Of a stretch of DNA of 64,000 nucleotides, positions 18,592 through 27,361 are shown in pieces. The DNA comes from Gammaproteobacteria bacterium. GTDB taxonomy: Bacteria > Pseudomonadota > Gammaproteobacteria > JABDBA01. The stretch is from positions 42,262-106,261 of the forward strand of contig JABDBA010000006.1 of assembly GCA_013288885.1 (NCBI GenBank), in the 5' to 3' direction. The notes under the pieces were generated by a model. It saw only the letters and a program-made list of their open reading frames with translations. It searched no databases and was not told the origin of the DNA. A program made the translations under genes and the position numbers. Position 1 is the stretch's first letter, and each line of letters starts with the position of its first letter.

Positions 18592-19584
18592 GTGTTCAAT
18601 CAAATCATTCAACGAGATATTCAACAAGCCGTTGCCCTGCTGCGTGCAGGTAAACTGGTGGCCTTCCCCACTGAAACCGTATACGGGCTGGGTGCGGATG
18701 CCAGCAACCCCACCGCTGTGGCAAAAATCTTTGCGGCAAAAGGCCGCCCGGCCGACCATCCGGTGATTGTGCATTTGGCGCACCGTGATCAATTAAAGGA
18801 GTGGGCGCGAGATATCTCGCCCCTGGCCTGGCAACTGGCCGAGCATTTTTGGCCAGGGCCGTTGACCCTTATTCTTCCCAAAGCCCACCACGTGCCAACT
18901 ATTATAACCGGCGGCCAAGATAGCATTGGGTTACGCGTTCCCAATCACCCTATCGCCCAAGCCTTGTTGCAAGCTTTTGCGGGCGGCATTGCCGCGCCCT
19001 CGGCCAATCGTTTTGGCCATATCAGCCCGACGTTGGCCAGCCATGTGCGCCAAGACTTAGGCGCTGCCGTTGATCTTATTCTGGATGGCGACGACTGCCC
19101 CATTGGCATCGAATCGACTATTGTTGATGTTAGTGGAGGAGCTGCGGTTATTTTGCGCCCGGGTGCGATTACCGCTAGTCAAATCAATGCTGTATTGGGG
19201 AATAGAGTTGCGAGTGTCGATAAGAGCACCGTGCGTGCTTCAGGTATGTTGCTCAAACATTACTCACCACAAACTGCTTTGCAATTGATTGATAGTGCTT
19301 TATTAGAACCAACATTAAAACAAAAATTAGCGCAAGGTTTGACCGTTGCAGTACTTGCGCGGTATTCGGTTGTGATGACTGATAAACATTTGCGTTGGAT
19401 CAACATGCCAATTGATGCCATTCCTTATGCTCATGAGTTATATTCACGCTTGCACGAAATTGATTTAATGAACGTAGAATTAATTTTAGTTGAAGATGTG
19501 CCTGAAGATGAGACTTGGTTGGCAATCCGCGATCGATTACAAAAAGCAGCAGGCAACCTGAAAATTAGCTATAATAAAGATTAA
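18592..19584 (+). CDS. tsaC: L-threonylcarbamoyladenylate synthase, Sua5/TsaC family
   Basis: This enzyme makes threonylcarbamoyl-AMP for the t6A37 modification of tRNAs reading ANN codons. The N-terminal YrdC domain has the hallmark TETVYGLGADA and the later APSANRFG segment. At 330 residues it is the longer Sua5 type with a C-terminal domain (MLLKHYSP begins it) rather than the short TsaC type. The start is a GTG at 18592; no ATG lies nearby. It is divergent from the cytochrome gene, with 83 bases between, and is followed by the QEGLA gene after 20 bases. Confidence 0.93.
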   Translation: MFNQIIQRDIQQAVALLRAGKLVAFPTETVYGLGADASNPTAVAKIFAAKGRPADHPVIVHLAHRDQLKEWARDISPLAWQLAEHFWPGPLTLILPKAHHVPTIITGGQDSIGLRVPNHPIAQALLQAFAGGIAAPSANRFGHISPTLASHVRQDLGAAVDLILDGDDCPIGIESTIVDVSGGAAVILRPGAITASQINAVLGNRVASVDKSTVRASGMLLKHYSPQTALQLIDSALLEPTLKQKLAQGLTVAVLARYSVVMTDKHLRWINMPIDAIPYAHELYSRLHEIDLMNVELILVEDVPEDETWLAIRDRLQKAAGNLKISYNKD

Positions 19585-19604
19585 ACACTAGGGAAAAACA
19601 AAAA

Positions 19605-20906
19605 ATGACCAAACCAAAGCCCCTGAACAACTACCAACAAACCATTCGCGAGTTATCAGAGCGTTTGGTGCAAGCGCAACGCCCAGTGCGGGTGTTGGAT
19701 GCGATTAAATGGGGCGCAGAAACTAAAGACGAATTTTTTAAAAACAAATTCAAAAAATTGCCGATCATTGATGCCGCTTATTATCGTAAGTTACCACTGA
19801 ACTTTGATGTCGAAGCAAAAAAAGAAGAACTGTATGGCATCGAACGCGATGTGCGCCGACAACTAGGTCAATTCAGCGCCATCGGCAGCATTCTGCAACG
19901 CATGTGTCGCGAATATCGCGAATTAGTGCGCATGTTAGAAGCGCGTGGCACACCCGAATTTTCAAAAATATCCCAAGAACTTTATGGCAGCGCTGATGAT
20001 GCTTTTTATGCCGGTGCACCGCGTTTAAAAGATTTAGCAATTGTCATTTCCGATACACTCGCGCAAATAAAAAATCATGCAGAAACTGAAGCAGATGTAA
20101 AAAATTACTCGGGCGAGCAAGCGGTGGAAATTTTAGGTGAGCGCTTGGCAAATTATTTTGGTGGATCTGAAAAACAAGTACGCGTTAAAATTAGCGATGG
20201 AATTATCGCCGATGCCGCCGCCGGTGCAGAATGGATCAAAATTCGCAAAGACGCGCGTTTTAGTGATCGTGATTTACGAGTGATAGAAGTGCACGAAGGT
20301 TGGGTACACATGGGCACTACACTGAATGGTTTGAACCAACCGATTTGCACTTTTTTAAGCAAAGGGCCACCCTCTTCTACCATCACGCAAGAAGGGCTGG
20401 CGATTATTATGGAAATTTTTACTTTTACTTCTTACCCGGGCCGTGTACGCCGCTTGACCGATCGTATCTCGGCAATTTATATGGCAGAACAAGGCGCAAA
20501 CTTTATTGATATTTTTAATTTTTATCGCGAACATGATATCAATGAAGAAGACAGTTATAGCATGGCGAGCCGCGTGTTTCGCGGTAGCACACCCGATGGC
20601 GGCCCGTTCACCAAAGACTTAGTTTACAGCAAAGGCTTTGTGTTAATTTATAATTATATTCGCTTAGCGATTCAACGCGGTTTAGGCACACGCATTCCAT
20701 TATTGTTTACCGGCAAAACCACTTTAGAAGATCAACACATCTTGGCTGACCTCGTCGAAGAAGGTTTAGTATTAGCACCCAAATATGTACCTCCACAATT
20801 TTCTGATCTTGCTGCATTAAGCGCGTGGATGTCTTATTCATTGTTCTTGAATAAACTCAGCCTTGATCGCATTGCGCTGGATTATAAGAATATTTTGCAG
20901 AATTGA
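19605..20906 (+). CDS. QEGLA-motif protein (DUF1704, metallopeptidase-like)
   Basis: The 433-residue protein carries the two signatures of the family called flavohaemoglobin expression-modulating QEGLA motif proteins: an HEGWVHMG zinc-type motif (HExxxH, residues about 229-234) and QEGLAIIMEIF about 35 residues later. Members resemble tyrosine-matrix metallopeptidases, but their substrate is unknown; the regulatory name comes from family annotation only. It lies 20 bases after tsaC on the same strand and probably shares its transcript. Confidence 0.88.
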   Translation: MTKPKPLNNYQQTIRELSERLVQAQRPVRVLDAIKWGAETKDEFFKNKFKKLPIIDAAYYRKLPLNFDVEAKKEELYGIERDVRRQLGQFSAIGSILQRMCREYRELVRMLEARGTPEFSKISQELYGSADDAFYAGAPRLKDLAIVISDTLAQIKNHAETEADVKNYSGEQAVEILGERLANYFGGSEKQVRVKISDGIIADAAAGAEWIKIRKDARFSDRDLRVIEVHEGWVHMGTTLNGLNQPICTFLSKGPPSSTITQEGLAIIMEIFTFTSYPGRVRRLTDRISAIYMAEQGANFIDIFNFYREHDINEEDSYSMASRVFRGSTPDGGPFTKDLVYSKGFVLIYNYIRLAIQRGLGTRIPLLFTGKTTLEDQHILADLVEEGLVLAPKYVPPQFSDLAALSAWMSYSLFLNKLSLDRIALDYKNILQN

Positions 20907-20981
20907 TTGTTTGTGCCCTCTTAGAAAAACGGGGGCCGTGAGCAGGGGAAAACGTAGATCGTAGATTTGACCTCTTTCTAT

Positions 20982-23900
20982 CTATGGAGCAGGAACCGGA
21001 GAAACAGGCAATTTAAATGCTGTCGGCATGGAATCAGGATGCCTAATGTCCATTTCGTAAGATTTAAAATCGCGTAACCCTAGTAGCGCGGCGTAATCTT
21101 CTTCTCCCTGGATACCAGCTATCATATCTTTCGGGACATATTTTGATTTACGGGTGGATGTATATGCCATGGCGATATTATAAACAGCCTCATTTTTTTC
21201 TTCCCAAAATACATCATCTACCTGATCATAATATCTTAATTCACTTCTTATCAAACTAAATTGTATGTAACAATCAGGCGTAGTGACTCGATTGATTCTA
21301 TAATATTTTAAAAATAGATCTGTTAAATGCGGCGAGTTAATTTTTTGCAAAATAGTATTTATATTTTGTCTACCAGGAATGGCTTGCTGTAAACAGGCTT
21401 GAAAATATTCAACTATTTTCTGCACCATCTCTTTTGTATTATTAAAAATTACCAGGTTCTCAGCAGGACTGTTATTATGGGAAAGCCATGAACCATGCGG
21501 TTTTAACAATACATTACTTATCTTTTGGGCAAATTTATTGGGGCAAAATGGATACTCGGGTGGATTTCCACAAATAGCGCGCATTAGAGCAGCAACACCA
21601 CCCAACAATGCATTGCGCATGAGCACAATATTTGCGATATTCTTTTCGTCAAATTGCTTGGTTAGCAAATGATTCAATGTTCTCAGCCAGCCCTCGATTA
21701 AATCCCGCTTTTTAACAGCAGCATCAGAATTTCTTCTTGCCGCTGCACTTGCAGAGACAACGCTGGCTTCCACTTGATTAAGAGGATGTAAAGCATCTCT
21801 GGTTGTTACAATTTGTACTAGCACAGCCTGACTTGTTGCCGGTGCCGACGATGGCATAGTTTGTTTTTCTTCCGACTTAGCATCATCGTCTTCTTTTTGC
21901 TCTACTTCTGTTTGAATATCTTCTATTTTAATTTCGGTTGTCCCGAGATCTGTAAGCGCTTTTTCTATGCTTTGCTGTTCCCGTAATTTTTGTTTCTCTT
22001 TTGCTTCTATTATTATTTCAAGAAGATCAGAATCTCTTCTTGCCAACGAAAGAGCAGTTTCTCCTTTATAATTAGCCACTTCAACATCTGCATGATAAGC
22101 AATTAAGATATTAACTACATCATAATGCTTTGCTTTTATTGCATACATCAACGGCGTAAATCCGTGTCTATCAACCACATTAACACTGGCTTTTTCATCA
22201 AGTAAATATTTTACAACTAATGCATGTCCGGACTTAGCAGCTAAAAGAAGGGGCGCTGATCCAGATTCAAAGTGCACTGTTAAAAAATTAGGCGCTGACG
22301 GCACGGGTTGTGCGGCTTCATAATCCCTGAAAAGAGATTCTTGTTCTTCATTAGATAACTTAGAATCAGCACCCACACCAAGAATAGTCAATCCAACTCG
22401 TATAACAGAATTGTTATCAACATCAGCTGGAATTGGTGTTGCAATTATATCTATCGGAACACCATGATTTAACAGCAATTTTACATTTTCGATATGCCCC
22501 AGTAACGCAGCCATACACAAACAGTAAAAATCCACCTTAAATAAACTCTCTTCGTTTCCTTTATTAACCATAATAGCTGTCGCAGCTAAATTAGGTAATC
22601 TGGGATCAACACCTAATTCTAATAAATATCTAACTAATGCAAAATTTCCGATTGTTATATTATGTTGCAATACTCTCTGTAAATAAGGTTTTGCTTGCTT
22701 AGAATATTTATTGATAGCATCCACTAATCGCTGCTGCAATAGAAGTATTTGAACATTTGTGGTTGGCTGATGGTGTAGATATATGTCTAAATCCTCGATA
22801 GAGGGCGATGGATCTTGCTGTAGATATTGTTGCAGTTTATTCTCCAATACGCGTAAAAGATATTTTTTATTATTCTCTATATTAGTAACACAAATATCGT
22901 TTAATATTTGTTCTGTAAATTTAGCATCGTCCTCAACACCATTCGATGTAGTCAAGGAAATTTTATAAAGATATGTGATGTGTAAAAGATTTTGCAGGCT
23001 ACTTTTTTCAACCATTCTATCAATTATTTTTTTATTTTTAGTATTACCTATTATGCTAGCCAATGCTTTGTCAATGGACTTAACATCTATCACATCGAGC
23101 ACCTTATTAGCTGTTAAATCTGCTCCGACCGCTAAAGCATAAATCAATAAATTCTCCTGCTGCTTTCTGGTAAAATCACCGGCATTTTGACCCTTACGAC
23201 CAAGTTTGGCATGAGAAACTAATAAATCAAGAATTTTAGCATTACATTGCAACCCCATCGCCCAGTAAATTAAGGGAGTGTTATTCACTGTAAAATTTGT
23301 AATTCCTTTTTCTGTTAACAGCTTTGCAACTGTGGATGCCTCACCCTTTTGGATCGCTTCTTTTAATTGTTGTTGTTGAAAGATTAATTGTCTCTTTTTA
23401 TAAATCTTCGCTATAATTTCTTGATTAGCTGCTAATCTAATTCGATCTTGCGCGACTTCTCCCGTATCTCCATATTTATCAGCAATACGCAAAGACTCCA
23501 TTTGAGATAATTTATCCAAATCAAATTTATCACATAACGTTTGAATAATAACTTCAGCATCACTTTTTATCTTAAGCAATAACTTTAGTAATTTATCGTA
23601 TTGTAAGCAATCTTTATTAATGCTTTTTAATATCAACAAAACCGCTTGGGTTTCATTTTCTTTCAACGCCGCAAACAAAAAATTCAATTTTTGATCATCT
23701 GTAGCAGTAGCTACCATTGCTTCCCATTCTTTTTCTTCCTCGGCAAATAAACCAGATTCACCTTTTAGTTTCTTCTTCTTTTTCTTCTTTTTCTTTTTTT
23801 TAGTAGTTAATTTTTGCTCTGCTTGTTCATCCTCGGATGAATCGTCTGCTGCAGCGACTGTTGATGAACCTGTAGTAGTTGAAGCCTGGGAAGGTACGGC

Positions 23901-24002
23901 ACTAGCCATCAAAGCTTTGCTGCTCGCTGATGCGGTAGACGGGTTTGAATCACCCGGGGTGTTTTCTGTACCCGGTGTTGAGTCTTGTGAATCTGGCATC
24001 AT
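20982..24002 (-). CDS. Large ankyrin-repeat protein with poly-lysine tract
   Basis: The protein has 1006 residues and no signal peptide or membrane span. Residues 1-70 are Ser/Thr/Ala-rich, followed by a run of about eleven lysines. Helical repeats occupy residues about 110-660; recognisable ankyrin units are near 455-520 (LCMAALLGHIENVKLLLNHG) and 580-662 (PLLLAAKSGHALVVKYLLDE, then GFTPLMYAIKAKHYDVVNIL and GETALSLARR). A C-terminal helical part of about 280 residues has no family I know. AGGGG lies seven bases before the ATG. Ankyrin proteins of this size in Legionellales-type bacteria are often secreted into host cells; that is inference here. It is convergent with the QEGLA gene. Confidence 0.85.
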   Translation of the reverse strand: MMPDSQDSTPGTENTPGDSNPSTASASSKALMASAVPSQASTTTGSSTVAAADDSSEDEQAEQKLTTKKKKKKKKKKKLKGESGLFAEEEKEWEAMVATATDDQKLNFLFAALKENETQAVLLILKSINKDCLQYDKLLKLLLKIKSDAEVIIQTLCDKFDLDKLSQMESLRIADKYGDTGEVAQDRIRLAANQEIIAKIYKKRQLIFQQQQLKEAIQKGEASTVAKLLTEKGITNFTVNNTPLIYWAMGLQCNAKILDLLVSHAKLGRKGQNAGDFTRKQQENLLIYALAVGADLTANKVLDVIDVKSIDKALASIIGNTKNKKIIDRMVEKSSLQNLLHITYLYKISLTTSNGVEDDAKFTEQILNDICVTNIENNKKYLLRVLENKLQQYLQQDPSPSIEDLDIYLHHQPTTNVQILLLQQRLVDAINKYSKQAKPYLQRVLQHNITIGNFALVRYLLELGVDPRLPNLAATAIMVNKGNEESLFKVDFYCLCMAALLGHIENVKLLLNHGVPIDIIATPIPADVDNNSVIRVGLTILGVGADSKLSNEEQESLFRDYEAAQPVPSAPNFLTVHFESGSAPLLLAAKSGHALVVKYLLDEKASVNVVDRHGFTPLMYAIKAKHYDVVNILIAYHADVEVANYKGETALSLARRDSDLLEIIIEAKEKQKLREQQSIEKALTDLGTTEIKIEDIQTEVEQKEDDDAKSEEKQTMPSSAPATSQAVLVQIVTTRDALHPLNQVEASVVSASAAARRNSDAAVKKRDLIEGWLRTLNHLLTKQFDEKNIANIVLMRNALLGGVAALMRAICGNPPEYPFCPNKFAQKISNVLLKPHGSWLSHNNSPAENLVIFNNTKEMVQKIVEYFQACLQQAIPGRQNINTILQKINSPHLTDLFLKYYRINRVTTPDCYIQFSLIRSELRYYDQVDDVFWEEKNEAVYNIAMAYTSTRKSKYVPKDMIAGIQGEEDYAALLGLRDFKSYEMDIRHPDSMPTAFKLPVSPVPAP

Positions 24003-24098
24003 AAAATGACCCCTATAACGGTATTATCGTTAATTATACCAAACAAACCTTAAGGTTTTCTTAAATTGGGGAGCAGTAGATTAAATAGCGATAGTATT

Positions 24099-24300
24099 TT
24101 AATGACTATGCACCCAATCTTCTACTTTCAATTTAGGCACACGGGTAAATTCTTTTTTATTATTTGTTACTAAAATTGAGTTAAGACTTTGCGCATGTGC
24201 AGCAATTTATCCAGCATGTATTTCATTAGAAAATATCTTCTCTGGTTTGTTGTTCCGGTTGATTACGGATATCCATAAAATCTTCTGAGAATTTGTTAAG
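24099..24300 (-). pseudogene. vapBC toxin-antitoxin remnant
   Basis: Read on the minus strand, this gap holds three pieces of a VapBC module. First, from 24297, the last 23 residues of a VapB antitoxin (ending RNQPEQQTREDIF). Its TAA overlaps an ATG at 24226 (TAATG) that opens MKYMLD, the standard VapC start. The toxin middle is then missing and the frame changes to its C-terminus, IAAHAQSLNSILVTNNKKEF, ending WVHSH at 24099. About 90 residues of the PIN domain are gone, including most catalytic acids. It fills most of the 365-base stretch between the ankyrin gene and the Rpn gene; the remainder is AT-rich and featureless. Confidence 0.8.
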
Positions 24301-24367
24301 GCTTTACAAGGGAAGAATTATATAATAATCTATTAAATAATATTATATTAATTCATAAAGTAATTAA

Positions 24368-25366
24368 ATGGCTCAATTTATCCATCAACCGCACGATAAA
24401 CTTTTCCGGCAAACCATGTCAGATATCCGGGTAGCCAGGGATTTTTTTGAAGAACATCTGCCCGCTGAGCTTTTGCAAAAAGCCGACCTCAGCACTTTAA
24501 AGCTACAAAAAGAAACCTTTATCGATGAGGCCTATAAAGCCACAGAAGCAGATGTGGTTTATACGGTAAAAATAGGAGGATCTTTGGCTTATTTCTATCT
24601 TTTATGTGAGCATCAAAGTGAGATTGATGCCACTATTGCATTCCGCCTGCTGGTTTATATGATCCGCATTATGGAAGCACACCTGCGGCAGCATCCAAAA
24701 AGCCCGTTGCCATTAATTTACCCAATGGTGGTGTATACCGGTGAGAAGATCTGGAATGCCCCGCGTGAAGTTTTTGATTTATTCGGTGAGCATAAGGAAC
24801 TGGCCACGCAACTATTATTACAGCCTTATCAGCTAATTGATGTTCAACGCATTGATGATAACGAGTTACAAAAGCACCAATGGAGTGGTTTAGTTGAATT
24901 TGTACTTAAATACCGTCGCACGCAAGATTTTGAGAGATTTTTAGCTAAGCTATTTCCGTGGCTGAATATCATTGAAATTCAGGAAGGCTCGAATTTTATT
25001 AAAATTCTGTTAAAATATGTGGTAGATGGGGTAGAAGCCAACAATGAAACGGTGTTTATTGAAAAAGCAGAACAATATTTATCTGATGAATTAAGGAGCG
25101 AAACAATGACATTAGCACAATTATTTGAACAAAAGGGCATAGAGAAGGGGCTGGAGCAGGGAATGACGCTGGCAAAAAAATTTGAGCAGAGAGGTATAGA
25201 GAAAGGATTAGAACAAGGGTTGGAACAAGGGTTGGAACAAGGCCTACAAGAAGGCAGACAAGAAGTGGCGCTGCGTTTATTGAAAGAAGGATTAGACCTG
25301 GATTTAATTACAAAAGTAACTGGCTTAACTGAAAAAAACCTTGTTGAACTTCAAGGACAAGATTAA
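24368..25366 (+). CDS. Rpn family recombination-promoting nuclease (PD-(D/E)XK)
   Basis: The 332-residue protein belongs to the Rpn/putative transposase family, endonucleases of the PD-(D/E)XK fold that raise recombination. The N-terminus HQPHDKLFRQTMSDIRVARD and the later EADVVYTVKI with CEHQSE, which supplies the nuclease acids and Gln, are typical. The C-terminus holds short repeats of KGLEQG, coded by a 12-base DNA repeat at about 25207-25255, a hallmark of the family. A paralogue lies at 62593-63597. It is preceded by an AT-rich leader and followed by a strong hairpin. Confidence 0.88.
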   Translation: MAQFIHQPHDKLFRQTMSDIRVARDFFEEHLPAELLQKADLSTLKLQKETFIDEAYKATEADVVYTVKIGGSLAYFYLLCEHQSEIDATIAFRLLVYMIRIMEAHLRQHPKSPLPLIYPMVVYTGEKIWNAPREVFDLFGEHKELATQLLLQPYQLIDVQRIDDNELQKHQWSGLVEFVLKYRRTQDFERFLAKLFPWLNIIEIQEGSNFIKILLKYVVDGVEANNETVFIEKAEQYLSDELRSETMTLAQLFEQKGIEKGLEQGMTLAKKFEQRGIEKGLEQGLEQGLEQGLQEGRQEVALRLLKEGLDLDLITKVTGLTEKNLVELQGQD

Positions 25367-25398
25367 GATAAATAATTGATAAAAAGAGTCCAGTACAT

Positions 25399-25431
25399 AA
25401 ATTATGGCCTATAATTTATAGGTCATAATTT
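25399..25431. terminator. Hairpin between convergent genes, possible two-way terminator
   Basis: Arms 25399-25414 and 25416-25431 pair over 16 positions with one mismatch and a one-base loop (AAATTATGGCCTATAA against TTATAGGTCATAATTT). Its T- and A-rich ends suit termination in both directions, between the Rpn gene and the convergent DUF3579 gene. Confidence 0.6.
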
Positions 25432-25447
25432 ACAGGCTAGCATCTAA

Positions 25448-25759
25448 CTACTTCTTCTCATCCTTCGGCTCGTCTTCTTCACCCACTTTTAGCTTATTAG
25501 CGCGGACGAATTCCATGATGGATTCATACAAGGAAGGGTTAGTTTCTTTGAGCGCGGGGTCTAAAACCACACATTTATTGCCGCCTTTGACCGTGGGTTG
25601 TAGGAGGGGGGAATAAACGACCCGATGGCTGCGAAAAGTGCATAAGCTACCGCTCATGCGCTCAGCCCAATCACCGGGGCGGAACTGCTCGCCGCCTTCG
25701 GTGACGCCTTCGATGATGATTTTCTTGGTTTTGTCAGGTTTATCGGCTGGATCGCTCAT
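25448..25759 (-). CDS. DUF3579 family protein
   Basis: This is a 103-residue protein of the DUF3579 family, small conserved proteins of beta- and gammaproteobacteria with unknown function. The features are IIIEGVTEGGEQFRPGDWAE, the YSPLLQPTVKGG segment, and KCVVLDPALKE followed by a helix, IMEFVRANKLKV. The C-terminus is acidic and charged. It stands alone between the Rpn gene and an outer-membrane gene; there is no operon context to suggest a role. Confidence 0.85.
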   Translation of the reverse strand: MSDPADKPDKTKKIIIEGVTEGGEQFRPGDWAERMSGSLCTFRSHRVVYSPLLQPTVKGGNKCVVLDPALKETNPSLYESIMEFVRANKLKVGEEDEPKDEKK

Positions 25760-25811
25760 GGTTTCTCTTCTATTTAGTTTCTTCTAATCATTATAGCATT
25801 ATTCAATGTCA

Positions 25812-26537
25812 TTATGCCGACTGATTATTAGGGCCGCCAAAGTTATAATGCAAGTGTAATCCCACGAAATTTTGTTTAGGTTTGGTCACGGTTAAACTCG
25901 TTTGCAAACCATCGACTGGGCTAACACCACTGGTGGTGGAAGAACCATACTGTGAATAAACATAATCAGCACCCACACTCAGCGCGTTGGTGATTGCCAC
26001 ATCAAAACCCACCCCGGCGCGCCCTAATCCATCGGTATTTGAATCATTAAATGCGGTTATGCCAACTGCATTATTAGTTTGCTTTAACGAAACTTGCCCC
26101 AAACCACCCCCTAAACGTAAATAAATCAAAACGCTATGGCCTAGATAAACGCCTGGCAAAAGATCTAAATTACCATAATCAGTAATCGTAGTTTTATCGG
26201 TAATAGAAGCACCCGTGCTAGGAACAATACGGTTAAGCGTTAAATTCACGGGGATAGGTTGCGTGCTAAGATCAACGCCCAGATACCACACACCCATGGT
26301 AGCGCCAAAACCGAGATCTATGCCACCGCTAATCGTATTCTTTTTTGGAAAACTTGCACTGACCGGCGTAATAGAGTTACCCCCAGCGCTGGTCGTTTGT
26401 GATCGAAAACCAGCGTCTGTACCCAACGCCCCGCCAAATATCCCTATATAACCTGATTCGTATGAATCGGGATAGTTATCTGCGTAAGCAAAAGGCACTA
26501 GAAAAAAGCTCAACAACAGCAGCAATATTTTTTTCAT
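25812..26537 (-). CDS. Outer-membrane beta-barrel protein
   Basis: The 241-residue product starts with a signal peptide (MKKILLLLLSFFLVPFAYA, cleavage after AYA) and then shows alternating hydrophobic/polar strands rich in Gly, Ser and Thr. The C-terminus, FVGLHLHYNFGG, is a typical last barrel strand followed by a short tail. It resembles small surface-antigen or OmpW-like barrels, but I cannot place it in a family. It is divergent from the phosphate transport pair, with a shared 127-base promoter region. Confidence 0.72.
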   Translation of the reverse strand: MKKILLLLLSFFLVPFAYADNYPDSYESGYIGIFGGALGTDAGFRSQTTSAGGNSITPVSASFPKKNTISGGIDLGFGATMGVWYLGVDLSTQPIPVNLTLNRIVPSTGASITDKTTITDYGNLDLLPGVYLGHSVLIYLRLGGGLGQVSLKQTNNAVGITAFNDSNTDGLGRAGVGFDVAITNALSVGADYVYSQYGSSTTSGVSPVDGLQTSLTVTKPKQNFVGLHLHYNFGGPNNQSA

Positions 26538-26664
26538 CGGTTAGCATCCTCCAGTTAAAGGTAGTATTGGCGGCCATTATAAATATTTCATCCCCGCTAG
26601 GCTAGTATTCATTTTAAGTTATCCGCTATACTACCGACACCTAAATTTGGCATGAGATTATCGT

Positions 26665-27345
26665 ATGGCTCCTCTTACCCCCATCTTACAAATGTTTGGC
26701 CAATCGCCGATTCGCCCGCTGCAAGCGCATATGGAAAAAGCTTATGCCTGCGTCGCACTTCTATTGCCATTTTCACAAGCCGTATTAAGTGGTAAGTGGG
26801 AAGAAGCGCAACAACTGCAACAACAGATCGCTGCATTAGAACGCGAAGCCGATGAATTAAAAAAGAACTTGCGCTTACAATTACCTAAAAATTTATTTTT
26901 GCCCGTTCCACGCGGCGATTTGCTTGAAATGCTCACCATGCAAGATCAACTCGCTAATATTGCGAAAGATATTGCAGGATTAATTTTTGGTCGCCATATG
27001 TGTTTTCCACCTGAAATTGCTGCGCCCTATTCAGCATTGTTACAACGTTGTATTGAAGCCACCAAACAAGCCGAACAAGCAATTGATGAACTTGATGAAT
27101 TATTAGAAACAGGGTTTCGCGGCAACGAAGTAAAAATTGTCGAAGATATGATTGCCGATCTTGATAACATCGAACATGAAACCGATAAAATGCAAGTGGA
27201 AATTCGCCGCATTTTATTTACCTTAGAAAAAAACTTGCCACCAGTTGATGTAATGTTTCTTTACAAAATTATCGAGTGGACAGGTGATCTGGCTGATCAA
27301 GCACATGCGGTAGGTGGACAATTATATCTGCTGCTCGCGCAGTAG
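26665..27345 (+). CDS. DUF47 family PhoU-like phosphate transport regulator
   Basis: This all-helical protein of 226 residues is of the DUF47/TIGR00153 type, related to PhoU, found coded next to Pit phosphate transporters and thought to regulate them. Acidic metal-binding-type segments are visible in the helices (DELDELLETG, DMIADLDNIEHETDKMQ). It precedes the transporter by 16 bases on the same strand, so the two form an operon. The start ATG at 26665 fits the family N-terminus. Confidence 0.9.
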   Translation: MAPLTPILQMFGQSPIRPLQAHMEKAYACVALLLPFSQAVLSGKWEEAQQLQQQIAALEREADELKKNLRLQLPKNLFLPVPRGDLLEMLTMQDQLANIAKDIAGLIFGRHMCFPPEIAAPYSALLQRCIEATKQAEQAIDELDELLETGFRGNEVKIVEDMIADLDNIEHETDKMQVEIRRILFTLEKNLPPVDVMFLYKIIEWTGDLADQAHAVGGQLYLLLAQ

Positions 27346-27361
27346 TCGTTAAAGGATATTC

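Noticed and set aside
20940..20975. Possible additional copy of the 8704-8772 repeat
   Set aside because: Only about eleven bases (TAGATCGTAGA) match and there is no second arm; listed only as a possible fragment.
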